From NCBI RefSeq assembly GCF_965208555.1, contig NZ_OZ242342.1:868001-932000 (forward strand): DNA of 64,000 nt, given 5' to 3'. The first letter of the stretch is position 1. Each line of letters opens with the position of its first letter. This document shows positions 25,828-34,111 of the stretch, piece by piece. The notes below the pieces were generated by a model that was not told the DNA's origin, ran no database searches, and saw nothing but the letters and a program-made list of their open reading frames with translations. This DNA comes from Poriferisodalis sp965208555. Lineage in GTDB: Bacteria; Actinomycetota; Acidimicrobiia; Acidimicrobiales; Poriferisodalaceae. The position numbers were made by a program, and so were the translations under genes.

Positions 25828-25834
25828 CGGCGAG

Positions 25835-26482
25835 ATGACGGGTCCGCGGCCCCGAGCAGCCATCGTGCTGATGGCCGGGCTGGCGGGCCTCGGCGCTTTG
25901 GCCGCCTGCGGGAGCGTTGACGTCGACGTGTACCGGGAACCCACGGCGACGACATCTGCTGTCGAGGCATCGTCCACCACGCAGGCTGCGTCAGTGCCCG
26001 GGACAACCTCCGGCGGCGACACGGCATCTGCGGCTGCCTCCGGTCCGGCGACGACGGCCGCATCCGCGCCGGTCGAGACCCGCGCCGAGATCGTGCAACT
26101 GGAGGGCGCTCTGCTCGACGGGCAGCAGTTCGACCTTGCGGCGACCGTCGGCAACGATGTCCTGCTGTGGTTCTGGGCGCCATGGTGACCGGCGTGCAAT
26201 CGTGAGGCGCCTGCGGTCGCAGCGTTGAAGGCAGAACACGGCGACAAGCTGGTGCTCATCGGTGTCCCCGGTGGCGACTCCCAGGACTCCTACCTGCGCT
26301 TCGTCGCCAAGCATCAACTGGGCGACATCCCACAGATGGCCAATGAAGACGGCGATCTATGGGCGCAGTTCGGCGTCAGCTCCCAGCCCAGGTGGGTCCT
26401 CGTGCGTGTCGACGGCAGCATTGAACGTGGCGGCGGCACACCACCGCCGGACATCGTTCAGGACGCCCTTACTCCTGCCTGA
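25835..26482 (+). CDS. Thioredoxin-like (TlpA/ResA type) lipoprotein with selenocysteine at the active site
   Basis: 215 residues if TGA 26186-26188 is read as selenocysteine (U118). A lipoprotein signal peptide (ALAAC, lipidated Cys25) and a Ser/Thr/Ala linker to about residue 85 are followed by a thioredoxin fold: LLWFWAPW, then U118, then PACNREAPAVAALK, and SSQPRWVLV with the cis-proline. The normal motif would be WCxxC, and the TGA sits on the first cysteine codon. The frame stays open and coherent for 98 codons after it, and a SECIS-like hairpin follows. It should be a membrane-bound extracytoplasmic thiol/selenol oxidoreductase. The alternative, a nonsense mutation or sequencing error, would have to hit this exact codon. 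Confidence 0.85.
26208..26224 (+). promoter_or_regulatory. Candidate bacterial SECIS element of the seleno-thioredoxin
   Basis: It starts 19 nt after TGA 26186-26188. Stem CG-(C bulge)-CTGC with loop GGTC and GCAG-CG. The GGTC apical loop and a bulged base on the 5' side resemble the E. coli fdhF SECIS. A competing larger fold pairs GTGACC (26185-26190) with GGTCGC (26215-26220) around GGCG/CGCC. Folding software and covariation among homologues would decide between them. Confidence 0.55.
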
Positions 26483-26490
26483 AAACGATC

Positions 26491-26949
26491 ATGGCGAAGC
26501 CGAAACATCGCAGCGTCAGCGTCGAACGGGTCATTGCCGCGCCCGCCGAGAGGATCTTCGCCGTTCTGATCGATCCCAGCCGTCACTGCGAGATCGACGG
26601 CTCGGGAACGCTGGCCCGCCTGACCACCAGCAATGCCCCGCTGACACTGGGCAGCACCTTTTCCATGCGCATCAAGGTAGGCGTCTCCTACACCGTGAAG
26701 AATCGAGTGCTGGAGTTCGAGGAGAACCGCCTGATCACGTGGGCGCACTGGCAGGGCCAGCGCTGGAGCTACCAGCTCGAGCCCCAGCCCGACGGCGACA
26801 CGCTGGTGCGCGAGACCTTCGACTGGTCCACTGCAAAGCTGCCGCGCAGCGTTGAGCTCATCGGGGCACACCGCAAGAACGTGCCGAACATGGAGAAAAC
26901 GCTGGAGCGGCTGGCCGCACTCGTCGAATCCCCTGCCGACGACGACTAG
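26491..26949 (+). CDS. SRPBCC-fold protein (polyketide cyclase/dehydrase-like)
   Basis: 152 residues. The N-terminal VERVIAAPAERIFAVLIDPS and C-terminal helix KNVPNMEKTLERLAALVE are the framing elements of the START/SRPBCC ligand-binding fold, with beta strands between (ENRLITWAHWQGQRWSYQLE). Such proteins bind hydrophobic ligands or act as small hydrolases/cyclases; the ligand is not predictable. It starts 8 nt after the seleno-thioredoxin stop and may be co-transcribed with it. Its stop shares CTAG (26946-26949) with the convergent RNase H gene. Confidence 0.8.
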   Translation: MAKPKHRSVSVERVIAAPAERIFAVLIDPSRHCEIDGSGTLARLTTSNAPLTLGSTFSMRIKVGVSYTVKNRVLEFEENRLITWAHWQGQRWSYQLEPQPDGDTLVRETFDWSTAKLPRSVELIGAHRKNVPNMEKTLERLAALVESPADDD

Positions 26950-28010
26950 CCCTCCGGCTCAATCACCCAGACGTCGTCCAACGCATCCTCCAGGCGCCGG
27001 TACAGATCGCCCAGGGTGCGGTCGCCGGCGCGGCGCACCAGGACGGCCTCGTCGCAGTTGTGCATGAACCACGTATCCCGCCGACGCATCGCCTTGCCGA
27101 ACGCCTCGGTGTCGACCGGCACCCTGTTGCCGAGCACGAATTCTCGAAGCGCGCTCTGGCGCAGCTCGGCGAACCTCTGGCGTGAGGGACCCGGCCATCG
27201 GCGCTCAACGCCTTCGAATGCGAGCACCACGACGTAGGGCACACCAGCCGCACGTGCCGCCTCGGCGCCCAGGGTCTCAGCACCGAGCCCAAGACCCGTC
27301 GCCACAACGAGATCGGGATGCATCTCGCGCTTGGCGGCAAGAACATCGCTCAGCTGCCGCAGCACCCTGCGGGCGACTGGGTTCTCTTCGTACCCACCGA
27401 GCTCTGGCGGCCGGTGGCCGAGCACTGCCACGGCGTGACCGGTGATCTCCCGGTTCCCAGACGTCGGCTCATCGGTGCTGACGGCTCCCTTGGCCGGGCG
27501 ATGCGGTGCCGTTCTCGGGTCGCTCAGCCGATCGAGCACGTCATCGTCGAACCGGTTGCCGCTCTGGCCGGCACCTGCCCCGGCCGCATGCACGGCCAGT
27601 GCGTCGGCAGCGGAGTTCAGCCGCTGGCCTGCATGACCCTTCACCCACTCGAACGTCACGTCCCCCCGCGCAAGCACCGCGTCAATGAACGGCTCCCACA
27701 GGTCGCGGTTGGCCACCGGCTTCTTTGCGGTGTTCAGCCAGTTGCGCCGGTGCCAGCCCTTCCACCACTCGTCGGTGAAGCACTTCACCACGTAGGTGGA
27801 GTCGCTGACGATCCGGAGCGGCCCGTCCAGGTCCTCGACAGCGTGCGCCGCAGCCGCGACCTCCATGCGCTGGTTCGTGGTCGAGGGCTCGTAGCCGCAT
27901 GCCCAGCGCCCGCCGTCGACCACGTAGGCCCAGCCGCCGGGACCGGGATTGCCCAGGCACGATCCGTCGGTGAAGACCTCAGTTGCTGGCGCGTTCGATT
28001 GCCGGCTCAT
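26946..28010 (-). CDS. rnhA: RNase HI fused to a SLOG (YpsA/DUF1273-like) domain
   Basis: 354 residues. Residues 8-142 are RNase HI with the full DEDD catalytic set (Asp15 in FTDGSCLGNPGPGGW, Glu50, Asp70, Asp136) and His126 in WVKGHAGQ. After a disordered linker (about 143-187), residues 188-345 look like a SLOG/YpsA domain: LGHRPPELGGYEENPVARR, ATGLGLGAETLGAEAARAAG, PYVVVLAFEGVERRWPG and a late WFMHNCDEAVLVRR. SLOG domains have a Rossmann-like fold and bind nucleotides or nucleotide-derived ligands. RNase HI cuts RNA in RNA:DNA hybrids. I know of no common protein with this pairing. It is head to head with aceE (21-nt gap). Confidence 0.85.
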   Translation of the reverse strand: MSRQSNAPATEVFTDGSCLGNPGPGGWAYVVDGGRWACGYEPSTTNQRMEVAAAAHAVEDLDGPLRIVSDSTYVVKCFTDEWWKGWHRRNWLNTAKKPVANRDLWEPFIDAVLARGDVTFEWVKGHAGQRLNSAADALAVHAAGAGAGQSGNRFDDDVLDRLSDPRTAPHRPAKGAVSTDEPTSGNREITGHAVAVLGHRPPELGGYEENPVARRVLRQLSDVLAAKREMHPDLVVATGLGLGAETLGAEAARAAGVPYVVVLAFEGVERRWPGPSRQRFAELRQSALREFVLGNRVPVDTEAFGKAMRRRDTWFMHNCDEAVLVRRAGDRTLGDLYRRLEDALDDVWVIEPEG

Positions 28011-28018
28011 TCAGGTGC

Positions 28019-28024
28019 GACACT
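28019..28024 (+). promoter_or_regulatory. -10 box of aceE (leaderless)
   Basis: GACACT, 7 nt before ATG 28032, with no Shine-Dalgarno. Any -35 element would lie inside the start of the divergent RNase H gene. Confidence 0.4.
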
Positions 28025-28031
28025 AGAACCC

Positions 28032-30734
28032 ATGCTCTTCGACGGGTTGCATGAGCAGATCCCCGATATCGATCCTGACGAGACCGACGACTGGCTGCAG
28101 TCCTTCGCAGCGGTGGTCGAGGAGCGGGGCAAGAACCGTGCACGGTTCCTGATCCGGCGGCTCATGTCCAAGGCCCGCGAGATGCAGGTCGATTTCCCCG
28201 CCACCGTCTCCACCCCGTACATCAATACGATCCCGCCCGAGCAAGAACCCTGGTTCCCCGGCGACGAGGAGATCGAGAAGCGCCTGCGGGCCTTCATCCG
28301 CTGGAACGCCGTCGCGATGGTGACCCACGCCAACTCGTGGGCCGACGGCATCGGCGGCCACCTGTCCACGTTCGCCAGCTCCGCGGCGCTGTACGACGTC
28401 GGCTTCAACCACTTCTGGCACGGCAAAGACGACGGCGAGCCGGGCGATCACATTTACATCCAGGGCCATGCTGCGCCCGGCATCTACGCGCGGGCCTACC
28501 TGGAAGGCCGCCTCGACGACACCGATCTCGAGCACTTCCGGCGCGAGATCGGCCGCACCGGCCTGTCGTCGTACCCCCATCCCCGCCTCATGCCCGATTT
28601 CTGGGAGTACCCGACGGTGTCGATGGGCCTCGGCCCGATCACGGCCATCTACCACGCCCGCTTCAACCGCTACCTGCACAACCGCCGCATCGACAACACG
28701 TCTGAGTCGAAGGTGTGGTGTTTCGTGGGCGACGGCGAGACCGATGAGCCCGAGACGCTCGGCGCCCTCCATCTGGCTGCGCGGGAGCGGCTGGACAACC
28801 TGATCTTCGTGGTGAACTGCAACCTGCAGCGCCTCGACGGGCCGGTGCGGGGCAATGGGAAGATCATCCAGGAGCTCGAAGCCAACTTCCGCGGCTCGGG
28901 CTGGAATGTCATCAAGGTGATCTGGGGCGGCCGCTGGGACGAGCTGCTGGCCCGCGACCGCGACGGTGTGCTGCTCAACAAGATGAACGCGACCATCGAC
29001 GGCGAGTACCAGCGCTACTCGGTGGAGAGCGGGCAGTACATCCGCGAGCGGTTCTTCGGCCCTGATCCGCGGCTGCGCGAGATGGTGCAGCACCTCTCCG
29101 ACGAAGAGCTGCAAACGCTGCCCCGCGGCGGCCACGACTACAAGAAGCTCTACGCGGCCTACCAGGCAGCCGTGGAGCACGAGGGCAGCCCCACCGTCAT
29201 CTTGACCAAGACGGTCAAGGGCTGGTCGCTCGGACCCGACCTCGAGGCCCGCAACGCCACGCACCAGATCAAGAAGCTGAACCGGACCCAGCTCATGACG
29301 ATCCGGGAACGCCTGCGGCTGCATGCCGAGATCGATGCGGAGTTCGATCCCGACGATCCGCCCTACTGCCGACCGGAGCCCGGCAGCGCCGAGCACGAGT
29401 ACCTGATGGCGCGCCGCAAGGCCCTCAACGGCCCACTGCCCAAGCGCTTACGCAACTGGTGCCGCAAAGCACTGCCGATGCCCAGCTCGAAACCGTTCTC
29501 CGAGTTCGCTGCGGGTTCGGGCGAGATGGCGGTGTCGACCACCATGGCGTTCACGCGGATGCTGCGGGCGATGACCCGCGAGCCGGGATTCGGCGACCGC
29601 GTCGTGCCGATCATTCCCGACGAGGCCCGCACGTTCGGCATGGACTCGCTGTTCCGGGAGCTGGGCATCTACGCCAGCCAGGGACAGCTCTACGAGCCCG
29701 TCGACCACGACCTGCTGCTGTCCTACACCGAGCACATCGACGGGCAGATTCTCGAGGAGGGCATCACCGAGGCGGGCGCTCTGGCCAGCTTCACCGCCGC
29801 GGCGACGTCGTACGCCACCCGCGGCGTGGCGATGGTGCCCTTTTACACCTTCTATTCGATGTTCGGCTTCCAGCGGGTCGGTGACATGATCTGGGCGCTG
29901 GCCGACATGCGGGGGCGCGGCTTCCTGATGGGAGCGACGGCGGGTCGCACCACGCTCATGGGCGAGGGGCTCCAGCATCAGGACGGGCACTCGCCGCTGC
30001 TGGCCTCGGTCGTTCCTCCGTGTCAGGCCTACGACCCGGCGTTCGCTTACGAGCTCGCCGCGATCGTGCGGGACGGCATCCGGCGCATGTACGGCGTGGG
30101 CGAGGACATCTTCTACTACCTGACCATCTACAACGAGAACTACGTCCAGCCGCCTGAGCCCGACGATCTGGCTGTGGAGGACCTGCTGGCCGGGCTGTAC
30201 CGCTTTGCCCCCTCGCCGCCCGGACGGGCCCACGCCGGAACGATCCTGTTCTCTGGCTCGGCGCAGGGCGCTGCGCGAGCGGCAGCGGATCTGCTTGCTG
30301 CAGAGCACGACGTCGGTGTCGACCTCTGGAGCGCCACCTCGTACAAGGCGCTGCGCGAGGAAGCGCTGTCGTGCGAGCGGTGGAACACCCTGCACCCCGA
30401 CGATCCTCAGCAGGTGCCCTTCGTGACCCGGCAGCTCGCCGACGGCACCGGACCGGTCATCGCCGTGACTGACTTCATGCGGGCGGTGCCCGACCAGGTG
30501 TCTCGCTGGATCGGCCGCGACTACACCTCGCTGGGCACCGACGGCTTCGGTCGCAGCGATACCCGCAGCCGCCTGCGTGAGCACTTCGAGGTGACCGCCG
30601 AGCACATCACGGTCGCGGTGCTGTGGCGCCTCGCAGAGCTCGGCGAGATCGACGCGTCCGCTGCCGCCGAGGCGATCAAGCGTTACGGCCTGGCCGTCGA
30701 CAGCGTCGACCCCTGGTCCTCTGCGGCGCACTGA
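28032..30734 (+). CDS. aceE: Pyruvate dehydrogenase E1, homodimeric type
   Basis: 900 residues, full length for AceE. The thiamine-diphosphate motif GDGETDEPETLG (E. coli GDGEMDEPES) and NLQRLDGPVRGNGKIIQELE are present, as are TMEGLQHQDGHS-type residues (LMGEGLQHQDGHSPLLAS) and the C-terminal domain. It decarboxylates pyruvate and acetylates the E2 lipoyl group. ATG 28032 was chosen because homology begins there; the frame upstream to 27318 is the antisense of the RNase H gene. The E2/E3/lipoylation operon lies 2.4 kb upstream on the other strand, so all parts of the complex and its lipoylation are encoded within 10 kb. Confidence 0.95.
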   Translation: MLFDGLHEQIPDIDPDETDDWLQSFAAVVEERGKNRARFLIRRLMSKAREMQVDFPATVSTPYINTIPPEQEPWFPGDEEIEKRLRAFIRWNAVAMVTHANSWADGIGGHLSTFASSAALYDVGFNHFWHGKDDGEPGDHIYIQGHAAPGIYARAYLEGRLDDTDLEHFRREIGRTGLSSYPHPRLMPDFWEYPTVSMGLGPITAIYHARFNRYLHNRRIDNTSESKVWCFVGDGETDEPETLGALHLAARERLDNLIFVVNCNLQRLDGPVRGNGKIIQELEANFRGSGWNVIKVIWGGRWDELLARDRDGVLLNKMNATIDGEYQRYSVESGQYIRERFFGPDPRLREMVQHLSDEELQTLPRGGHDYKKLYAAYQAAVEHEGSPTVILTKTVKGWSLGPDLEARNATHQIKKLNRTQLMTIRERLRLHAEIDAEFDPDDPPYCRPEPGSAEHEYLMARRKALNGPLPKRLRNWCRKALPMPSSKPFSEFAAGSGEMAVSTTMAFTRMLRAMTREPGFGDRVVPIIPDEARTFGMDSLFRELGIYASQGQLYEPVDHDLLLSYTEHIDGQILEEGITEAGALASFTAAATSYATRGVAMVPFYTFYSMFGFQRVGDMIWALADMRGRGFLMGATAGRTTLMGEGLQHQDGHSPLLASVVPPCQAYDPAFAYELAAIVRDGIRRMYGVGEDIFYYLTIYNENYVQPPEPDDLAVEDLLAGLYRFAPSPPGRAHAGTILFSGSAQGAARAAADLLAAEHDVGVDLWSATSYKALREEALSCERWNTLHPDDPQQVPFVTRQLADGTGPVIAVTDFMRAVPDQVSRWIGRDYTSLGTDGFGRSDTRSRLREHFEVTAEHITVAVLWRLAELGEIDASAAAEAIKRYGLAVDSVDPWSSAAH

Positions 30735-30765
30735 GCCGCTGCCGGTCTTCGAGAACGTCTCCACG

Positions 30766-31962
30766 ATGGTCACCATCACCGACGTCAGAGCAATCCTCAC
30801 CCAGCCCGGCGCCGCGCGGTTGGTCATCGTCAAGGTCCAGACCTCCGAACCCGGCTTGCACGGACTGGGTTGCGCAACCTTCACCCAGCGAGCATTCGCA
30901 GTGAAGTCCGCCATCGACCGTCATCTCGCCCCGTTCCTCATCGGGCGCGACGTCGACCGTGTCGGCGAGATCTGGCAGATGTCGATGGTCAACGGCTACT
31001 GGCGCAACGGCCCGGTGCTCAACAACGCAGTGTCCGGTGTCGACCAGGCCCTGTGGGACATCAAGGGCAAGCGGGCCGGGATGCCGGTGTACGAGCTGTT
31101 CGGGGGGAAAAACCGCGAAGCCGCCGCGGTCTACGTCCACGCAAGCGGCGATGACCCCCACGAAGTGACGGACAGCGTCGAGGAGCTGAGCGAGCAGGGC
31201 TACCGGCACATCCGGGTGCAACTCGGGCCATACGGCGGCCCGACGGCCCCGATGCCTCAGCCCCGTAACGCTCCGGCGGGGAGCTACTTCGATCCTCGTG
31301 CCTACAGCCGCGCGACCCTGGCGATGATTGACCACGTCCGCGAGACCGTCGGCGAGCGTGTCGAACTGCTTCACGACATCCATGAGCGATTGCACCCCAT
31401 CGACGCGGTCCAGTTCGCCAAGGATGTCGAGCCGTACAAGCTGTTCTTCCTCGAGGATCCCTTTGCGCCGGAGGACATCGGCTGGTTCACCACGTTGCGG
31501 TCTCAGTGCGCGACTCCGCTGGCGATGGGCGAGCTGTTCAACAACCCGCACGAGTGGCAGGGCCTCATCACCGATCGTCTCGTCGACTTCGTCCGGATGC
31601 ACATCAGCCAGATCGGCGGCTTGACACCCGCGCGTGACATTGCCGCGTTCGCGCACATGTTCGGCATCCGCACCGCTTGGCATGGACCCGCCGACACGTC
31701 GCCGGTGGGCCACACGGCCAACCTGCACCTGGACATCTCGGCGCCGAACTTCGGGATCCACGAGTGGTACCGCCCCACCGATCTCGACTACGAAATGTTC
31801 CCCGGGCTGGGTGAAGTCGCCGACGGCTACCTCTATCCGAACTCGGCGCCCGGGCTCGGCATCGACATCGACGAGCAGCTCGCCGCGGCCCATCCGGCCC
31901 GCGACGGCGTCGAGGAGTGGACCCAGACCCGGCTGGTCGACGGAAGCCCGGCTCGACCGTGA
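30766..31962 (+). CDS. Enolase-superfamily dehydratase, mannonate dehydratase/RspA-like
   Basis: 398 residues. The enolase-superfamily capping domain is followed by a TIM barrel: GYWRNGPVLNNAVSGVDQAL, DIKGKRAGMPVYELFGG, the metal ligands in LLHDIHERLHP and FFLEDPFAPED, AMGELFNNPHEW, and HISQIGGLTPARDIAAF. The motifs match the ManD/RspA group, which dehydrates D-mannonate or D-gluconate to 2-keto-3-deoxy sugar acids. Some members have very low activity, so the substrate is uncertain. The SDR gene overlaps its stop by 4 nt (GTGA, 31959-31962), pointing to a small sugar-acid operon. Confidence 0.88.
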   Translation: MVTITDVRAILTQPGAARLVIVKVQTSEPGLHGLGCATFTQRAFAVKSAIDRHLAPFLIGRDVDRVGEIWQMSMVNGYWRNGPVLNNAVSGVDQALWDIKGKRAGMPVYELFGGKNREAAAVYVHASGDDPHEVTDSVEELSEQGYRHIRVQLGPYGGPTAPMPQPRNAPAGSYFDPRAYSRATLAMIDHVRETVGERVELLHDIHERLHPIDAVQFAKDVEPYKLFFLEDPFAPEDIGWFTTLRSQCATPLAMGELFNNPHEWQGLITDRLVDFVRMHISQIGGLTPARDIAAFAHMFGIRTAWHGPADTSPVGHTANLHLDISAPNFGIHEWYRPTDLDYEMFPGLGEVADGYLYPNSAPGLGIDIDEQLAAAHPARDGVEEWTQTRLVDGSPARP

Positions 31963-32774
31963 GCGACGTGCCGCCTCCGGCCGGCGCCCACGCGCGCCAC
32001 GACGAGCTGCGGGGTCGCTGCGCGGTCGTCACCGGCGCGGCCAGCGGTATCGGCCGCGGCGTCGCGCAGCGCCTTGCCGTCGAGGGAATGCGGCTCGTGG
32101 TCGCCGACATGAACGCTGACGCCCTGCGGGAGTGCGTCAGCGAGCTGGCCGGGCTTGGCGCGGATGCAGCAGCGCATTGCGGGGACTTGTCACGCGACGA
32201 CGACATCGACGCTGTCTTCGACACCGCGCTCGCCGAATTCGGCACCGTCGACCTGCTCGTGAACAACGCTGCCGACCTGCGCCGTCAGCACGCGCTCGAC
32301 GAGCACCTCGACCTGCTCGACCGCCAGCTCGCCACCAACATCCGCAGCCCCTATCGCTGCGCTCAGCGGGCCGCAGCAACCATGCGCGACGGCACCGGGG
32401 GCAGCATCGTGTTCATCTCGTCCGTGGGCGCACAGCGAGCGCACCACCGCGGGTTGCCCTACGACGCCACCAAGGGAGCGATCGACGCGATGACCCGAGC
32501 CATGGCCATCGAACTCGGTCCCTACGGCATCCGGGTCAACGCAATCGCCCCGGGACTCACCGAGACGTACCGGTGGCACGCCTCGGGCAACGCGCGCAGG
32601 CTCGCATCGCTCGCAGCCCAAGTACCGCTGCAGCGAGCGGGTCAGGTTGGCGACATCGCGGCGATGGTTGCCTTCCTGGCATCTGCCGAATCGAGCTACG
32701 TAACCGGCCAGGTCATCTGCGTCGACGGCGGCATCACCGCGCAGCTCAGCCCGGCAGGTCCCGACACCCTGTGA
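31959..32774 (+). CDS. Short-chain dehydrogenase/reductase
   Basis: 271 residues from GTG 31959, which overlaps the previous stop. SDR signatures: VVTGAASGIGRGVAQRL (NAD(P) binding), LVNNAADLRR, catalytic Ser in VFISSVGAQRAHH, YDATKGAIDAMTRA (Tyr-x3-Lys), and a C-terminal YVTGQVICVDGG. It oxidises or reduces a secondary alcohol or ketone with NAD(P). Co-translation with the RspA-like dehydratase suggests a sugar-acid substrate, which is inference. A longer start at 31917 would lie inside the dehydratase gene. Confidence 0.9.
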   Translation: MSDVPPPAGAHARHDELRGRCAVVTGAASGIGRGVAQRLAVEGMRLVVADMNADALRECVSELAGLGADAAAHCGDLSRDDDIDAVFDTALAEFGTVDLLVNNAADLRRQHALDEHLDLLDRQLATNIRSPYRCAQRAAATMRDGTGGSIVFISSVGAQRAHHRGLPYDATKGAIDAMTRAMAIELGPYGIRVNAIAPGLTETYRWHASGNARRLASLAAQVPLQRAGQVGDIAAMVAFLASAESSYVTGQVICVDGGITAQLSPAGPDTL

Positions 32775-32861
32775 CCAACCGGCTCGCGGCCGTCCCTGCA
32801 CGGGCACCGGACCTACTCAACATGTCCGATGATGTCCCGCTTGCGCGGCCAGACTGTCCCG

Positions 32862-33341
32862 ATGCCGAGTGACCTCCCCTGCCCGCAGCGCTGGTTCGAC
32901 GACTACGAAACCGGCGAGCGCTTCACGTTCGGGTCAACGACTATCGACGAAGCGGAGATCATCGAATTCGGCCGTGCGTTCGACCCGCAGCCCTTCCACA
33001 TCGATCCCGAGGCCGCTCGTCGCACGGTCTACGGCCGGCTGATCGCCTCGGGATGGCATACGGGCTCGATCATGATGCGGCTGCTGGGCGAGCACCTGCT
33101 GGGACCGTCGAGCATGGGCTCGCCGGGCCTCGACGAGCTGCGCTGGCTGGCGCCAGTGCATCCAGGCGACCGCCTCACCCTCGTCGTGGAAGTGCTGGAG
33201 ACGATTCCCAGCCGCTCCAAGCCCGACCGCGGCATCGTCAAGATGGTCCACGAGCTCGTCAACCAAGAGGGCGTCACGGTGGTGCGCTCCGTGGCGAACA
33301 TGATGATCGCCCGCCGCCCCGAGGAACACGCCGAGACTTAG
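32862..33341 (+). CDS. MaoC-like (R)-specific hydratase
   Basis: 159 residues with a hot-dog fold: WFDDYETGERFTFGS at the start, the hydratase-2 motif FGRAFDPQPFHIDPEAA (Asp/His pair), then GRLIASGWHTGSIMMRLL and LRWLAPVHPGDRLTL. It would hydrate a trans-enoyl-CoA or dehydrate a hydroxyacyl thioester. Single-domain MaoC size, so not the two-domain mesaconyl-CoA type. ATG 32862 has CAGACT 6 nt upstream; a start at 32829 would add 11 unconserved residues. It may be a separate unit from the RspA/SDR pair (87-nt gap). The stop shares TTAG (33338-33341) with the convergent hydrolase gene. Confidence 0.85.
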   Translation: MPSDLPCPQRWFDDYETGERFTFGSTTIDEAEIIEFGRAFDPQPFHIDPEAARRTVYGRLIASGWHTGSIMMRLLGEHLLGPSSMGSPGLDELRWLAPVHPGDRLTLVVEVLETIPSRSKPDRGIVKMVHELVNQEGVTVVRSVANMMIARRPEEHAET

Positions 33342-34102
33342 GCGTACTGGGCGGCTGCCTGGTGCTCCAGCCAGCCCAGCAGGATGGCCACGGCTCGGGG
33401 ATCATGGCGAATGCGGTGATCGGCGCCGGTGATGAGTCGGAGCTCGGCGCTCGGATGCCGTGACGCCAGGTGCCGGGCCTCCTCGTAGGGCACCTGACGG
33501 TCGTTGATGCCGTGCAAAATCAGCAGCGGCCGGTCGGCAAGTCCCTGCACGGCGTCCACTGCCCGGTTCTGCTTCAGCTCACGGTTCCACGCGCTGGCCG
33601 AGCGAGGGAAGCCGTCGGACCTGATGACGCCGACATTGCGGCAGTGCTGCAGGAACGCCTTGGGGTCGCCCGCCCAGTCGTCGAAGTCGGCTCGGGGCGC
33701 CATAGCCGCCACGCCGCGCACGCGCGCATCGCGAGCAGCAGCCAGGATGGCCACCGAGCCCCCAGTCGTGGAGCCCACCAGCCACACGCCGCGGCAGCCG
33801 TCCTCCAAGACGTGCTCGATGGAACGCCCCACATCGTCGATCCAGCCGAGCAGCGAGAAGTCGCCGTCGGACTCCCCGCAGCCCCGCATGCTGACGGCGA
33901 GCACGGTCCAGCCCTGCGCTTCGGCAATGCGCTCAGCAAACATCTGGTACGTGCGATTGGGAATGCCGGGCCGCTGCTTGGAAGGGAACCCATGGCAGAG
34001 GACCACGGCCGGGCCGCTGCCCGTCGAACGCGACGGGCGCACCATCAGCGCCGCAAGATGGGGGCTGCCTCCGATGGTGATCTCGGTGACCGTGGTGCTC
34101 AC
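33338..34102 (-). CDS. Alpha/beta hydrolase, possibly with Thr in the nucleophile position
   Basis: 254 residues. Alpha/beta-hydrolase features: VVLCHGFPSKQRPG (oxyanion loop), GCGESDGDFS, LILHGINDRQVPYEEA (acid Asp) and GADHRIRHDP (catalytic His). The nucleophile elbow is WLVGSTTGGSVA, so the central residue of G-x-Nu-x-G is threonine where serine is normal; related proteins often have GSSTGG. The codon is ACG on this strand. Either this protein is inactive, it uses Thr, or the base is wrong. The substrate is unknown. It is convergent with the MaoC gene. Confidence 0.8.
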   Translation of the reverse strand: MSTTVTEITIGGSPHLAALMVRPSRSTGSGPAVVLCHGFPSKQRPGIPNRTYQMFAERIAEAQGWTVLAVSMRGCGESDGDFSLLGWIDDVGRSIEHVLEDGCRGVWLVGSTTGGSVAILAAARDARVRGVAAMAPRADFDDWAGDPKAFLQHCRNVGVIRSDGFPRSASAWNRELKQNRAVDAVQGLADRPLLILHGINDRQVPYEEARHLASRHPSAELRLITGADHRIRHDPRAVAILLGWLEHQAAAQYA

Positions 34103-34111
34103 TGCACTCGT

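Noticed and set aside
25835..26482. Reading the thioredoxin gene as a pseudogene split by a nonsense codon
   Set aside because: The only stop falls on the catalytic cysteine codon, the frame is intact after it, and a second, independent UGSC Sec gene occurs in the same window. A sequencing error cannot be fully excluded.
27318..28031. N-terminal extension of AceE by 238 residues
   Set aside because: It is the antisense of the RNase HI-SLOG gene. AceE homology starts at ATG 28032.
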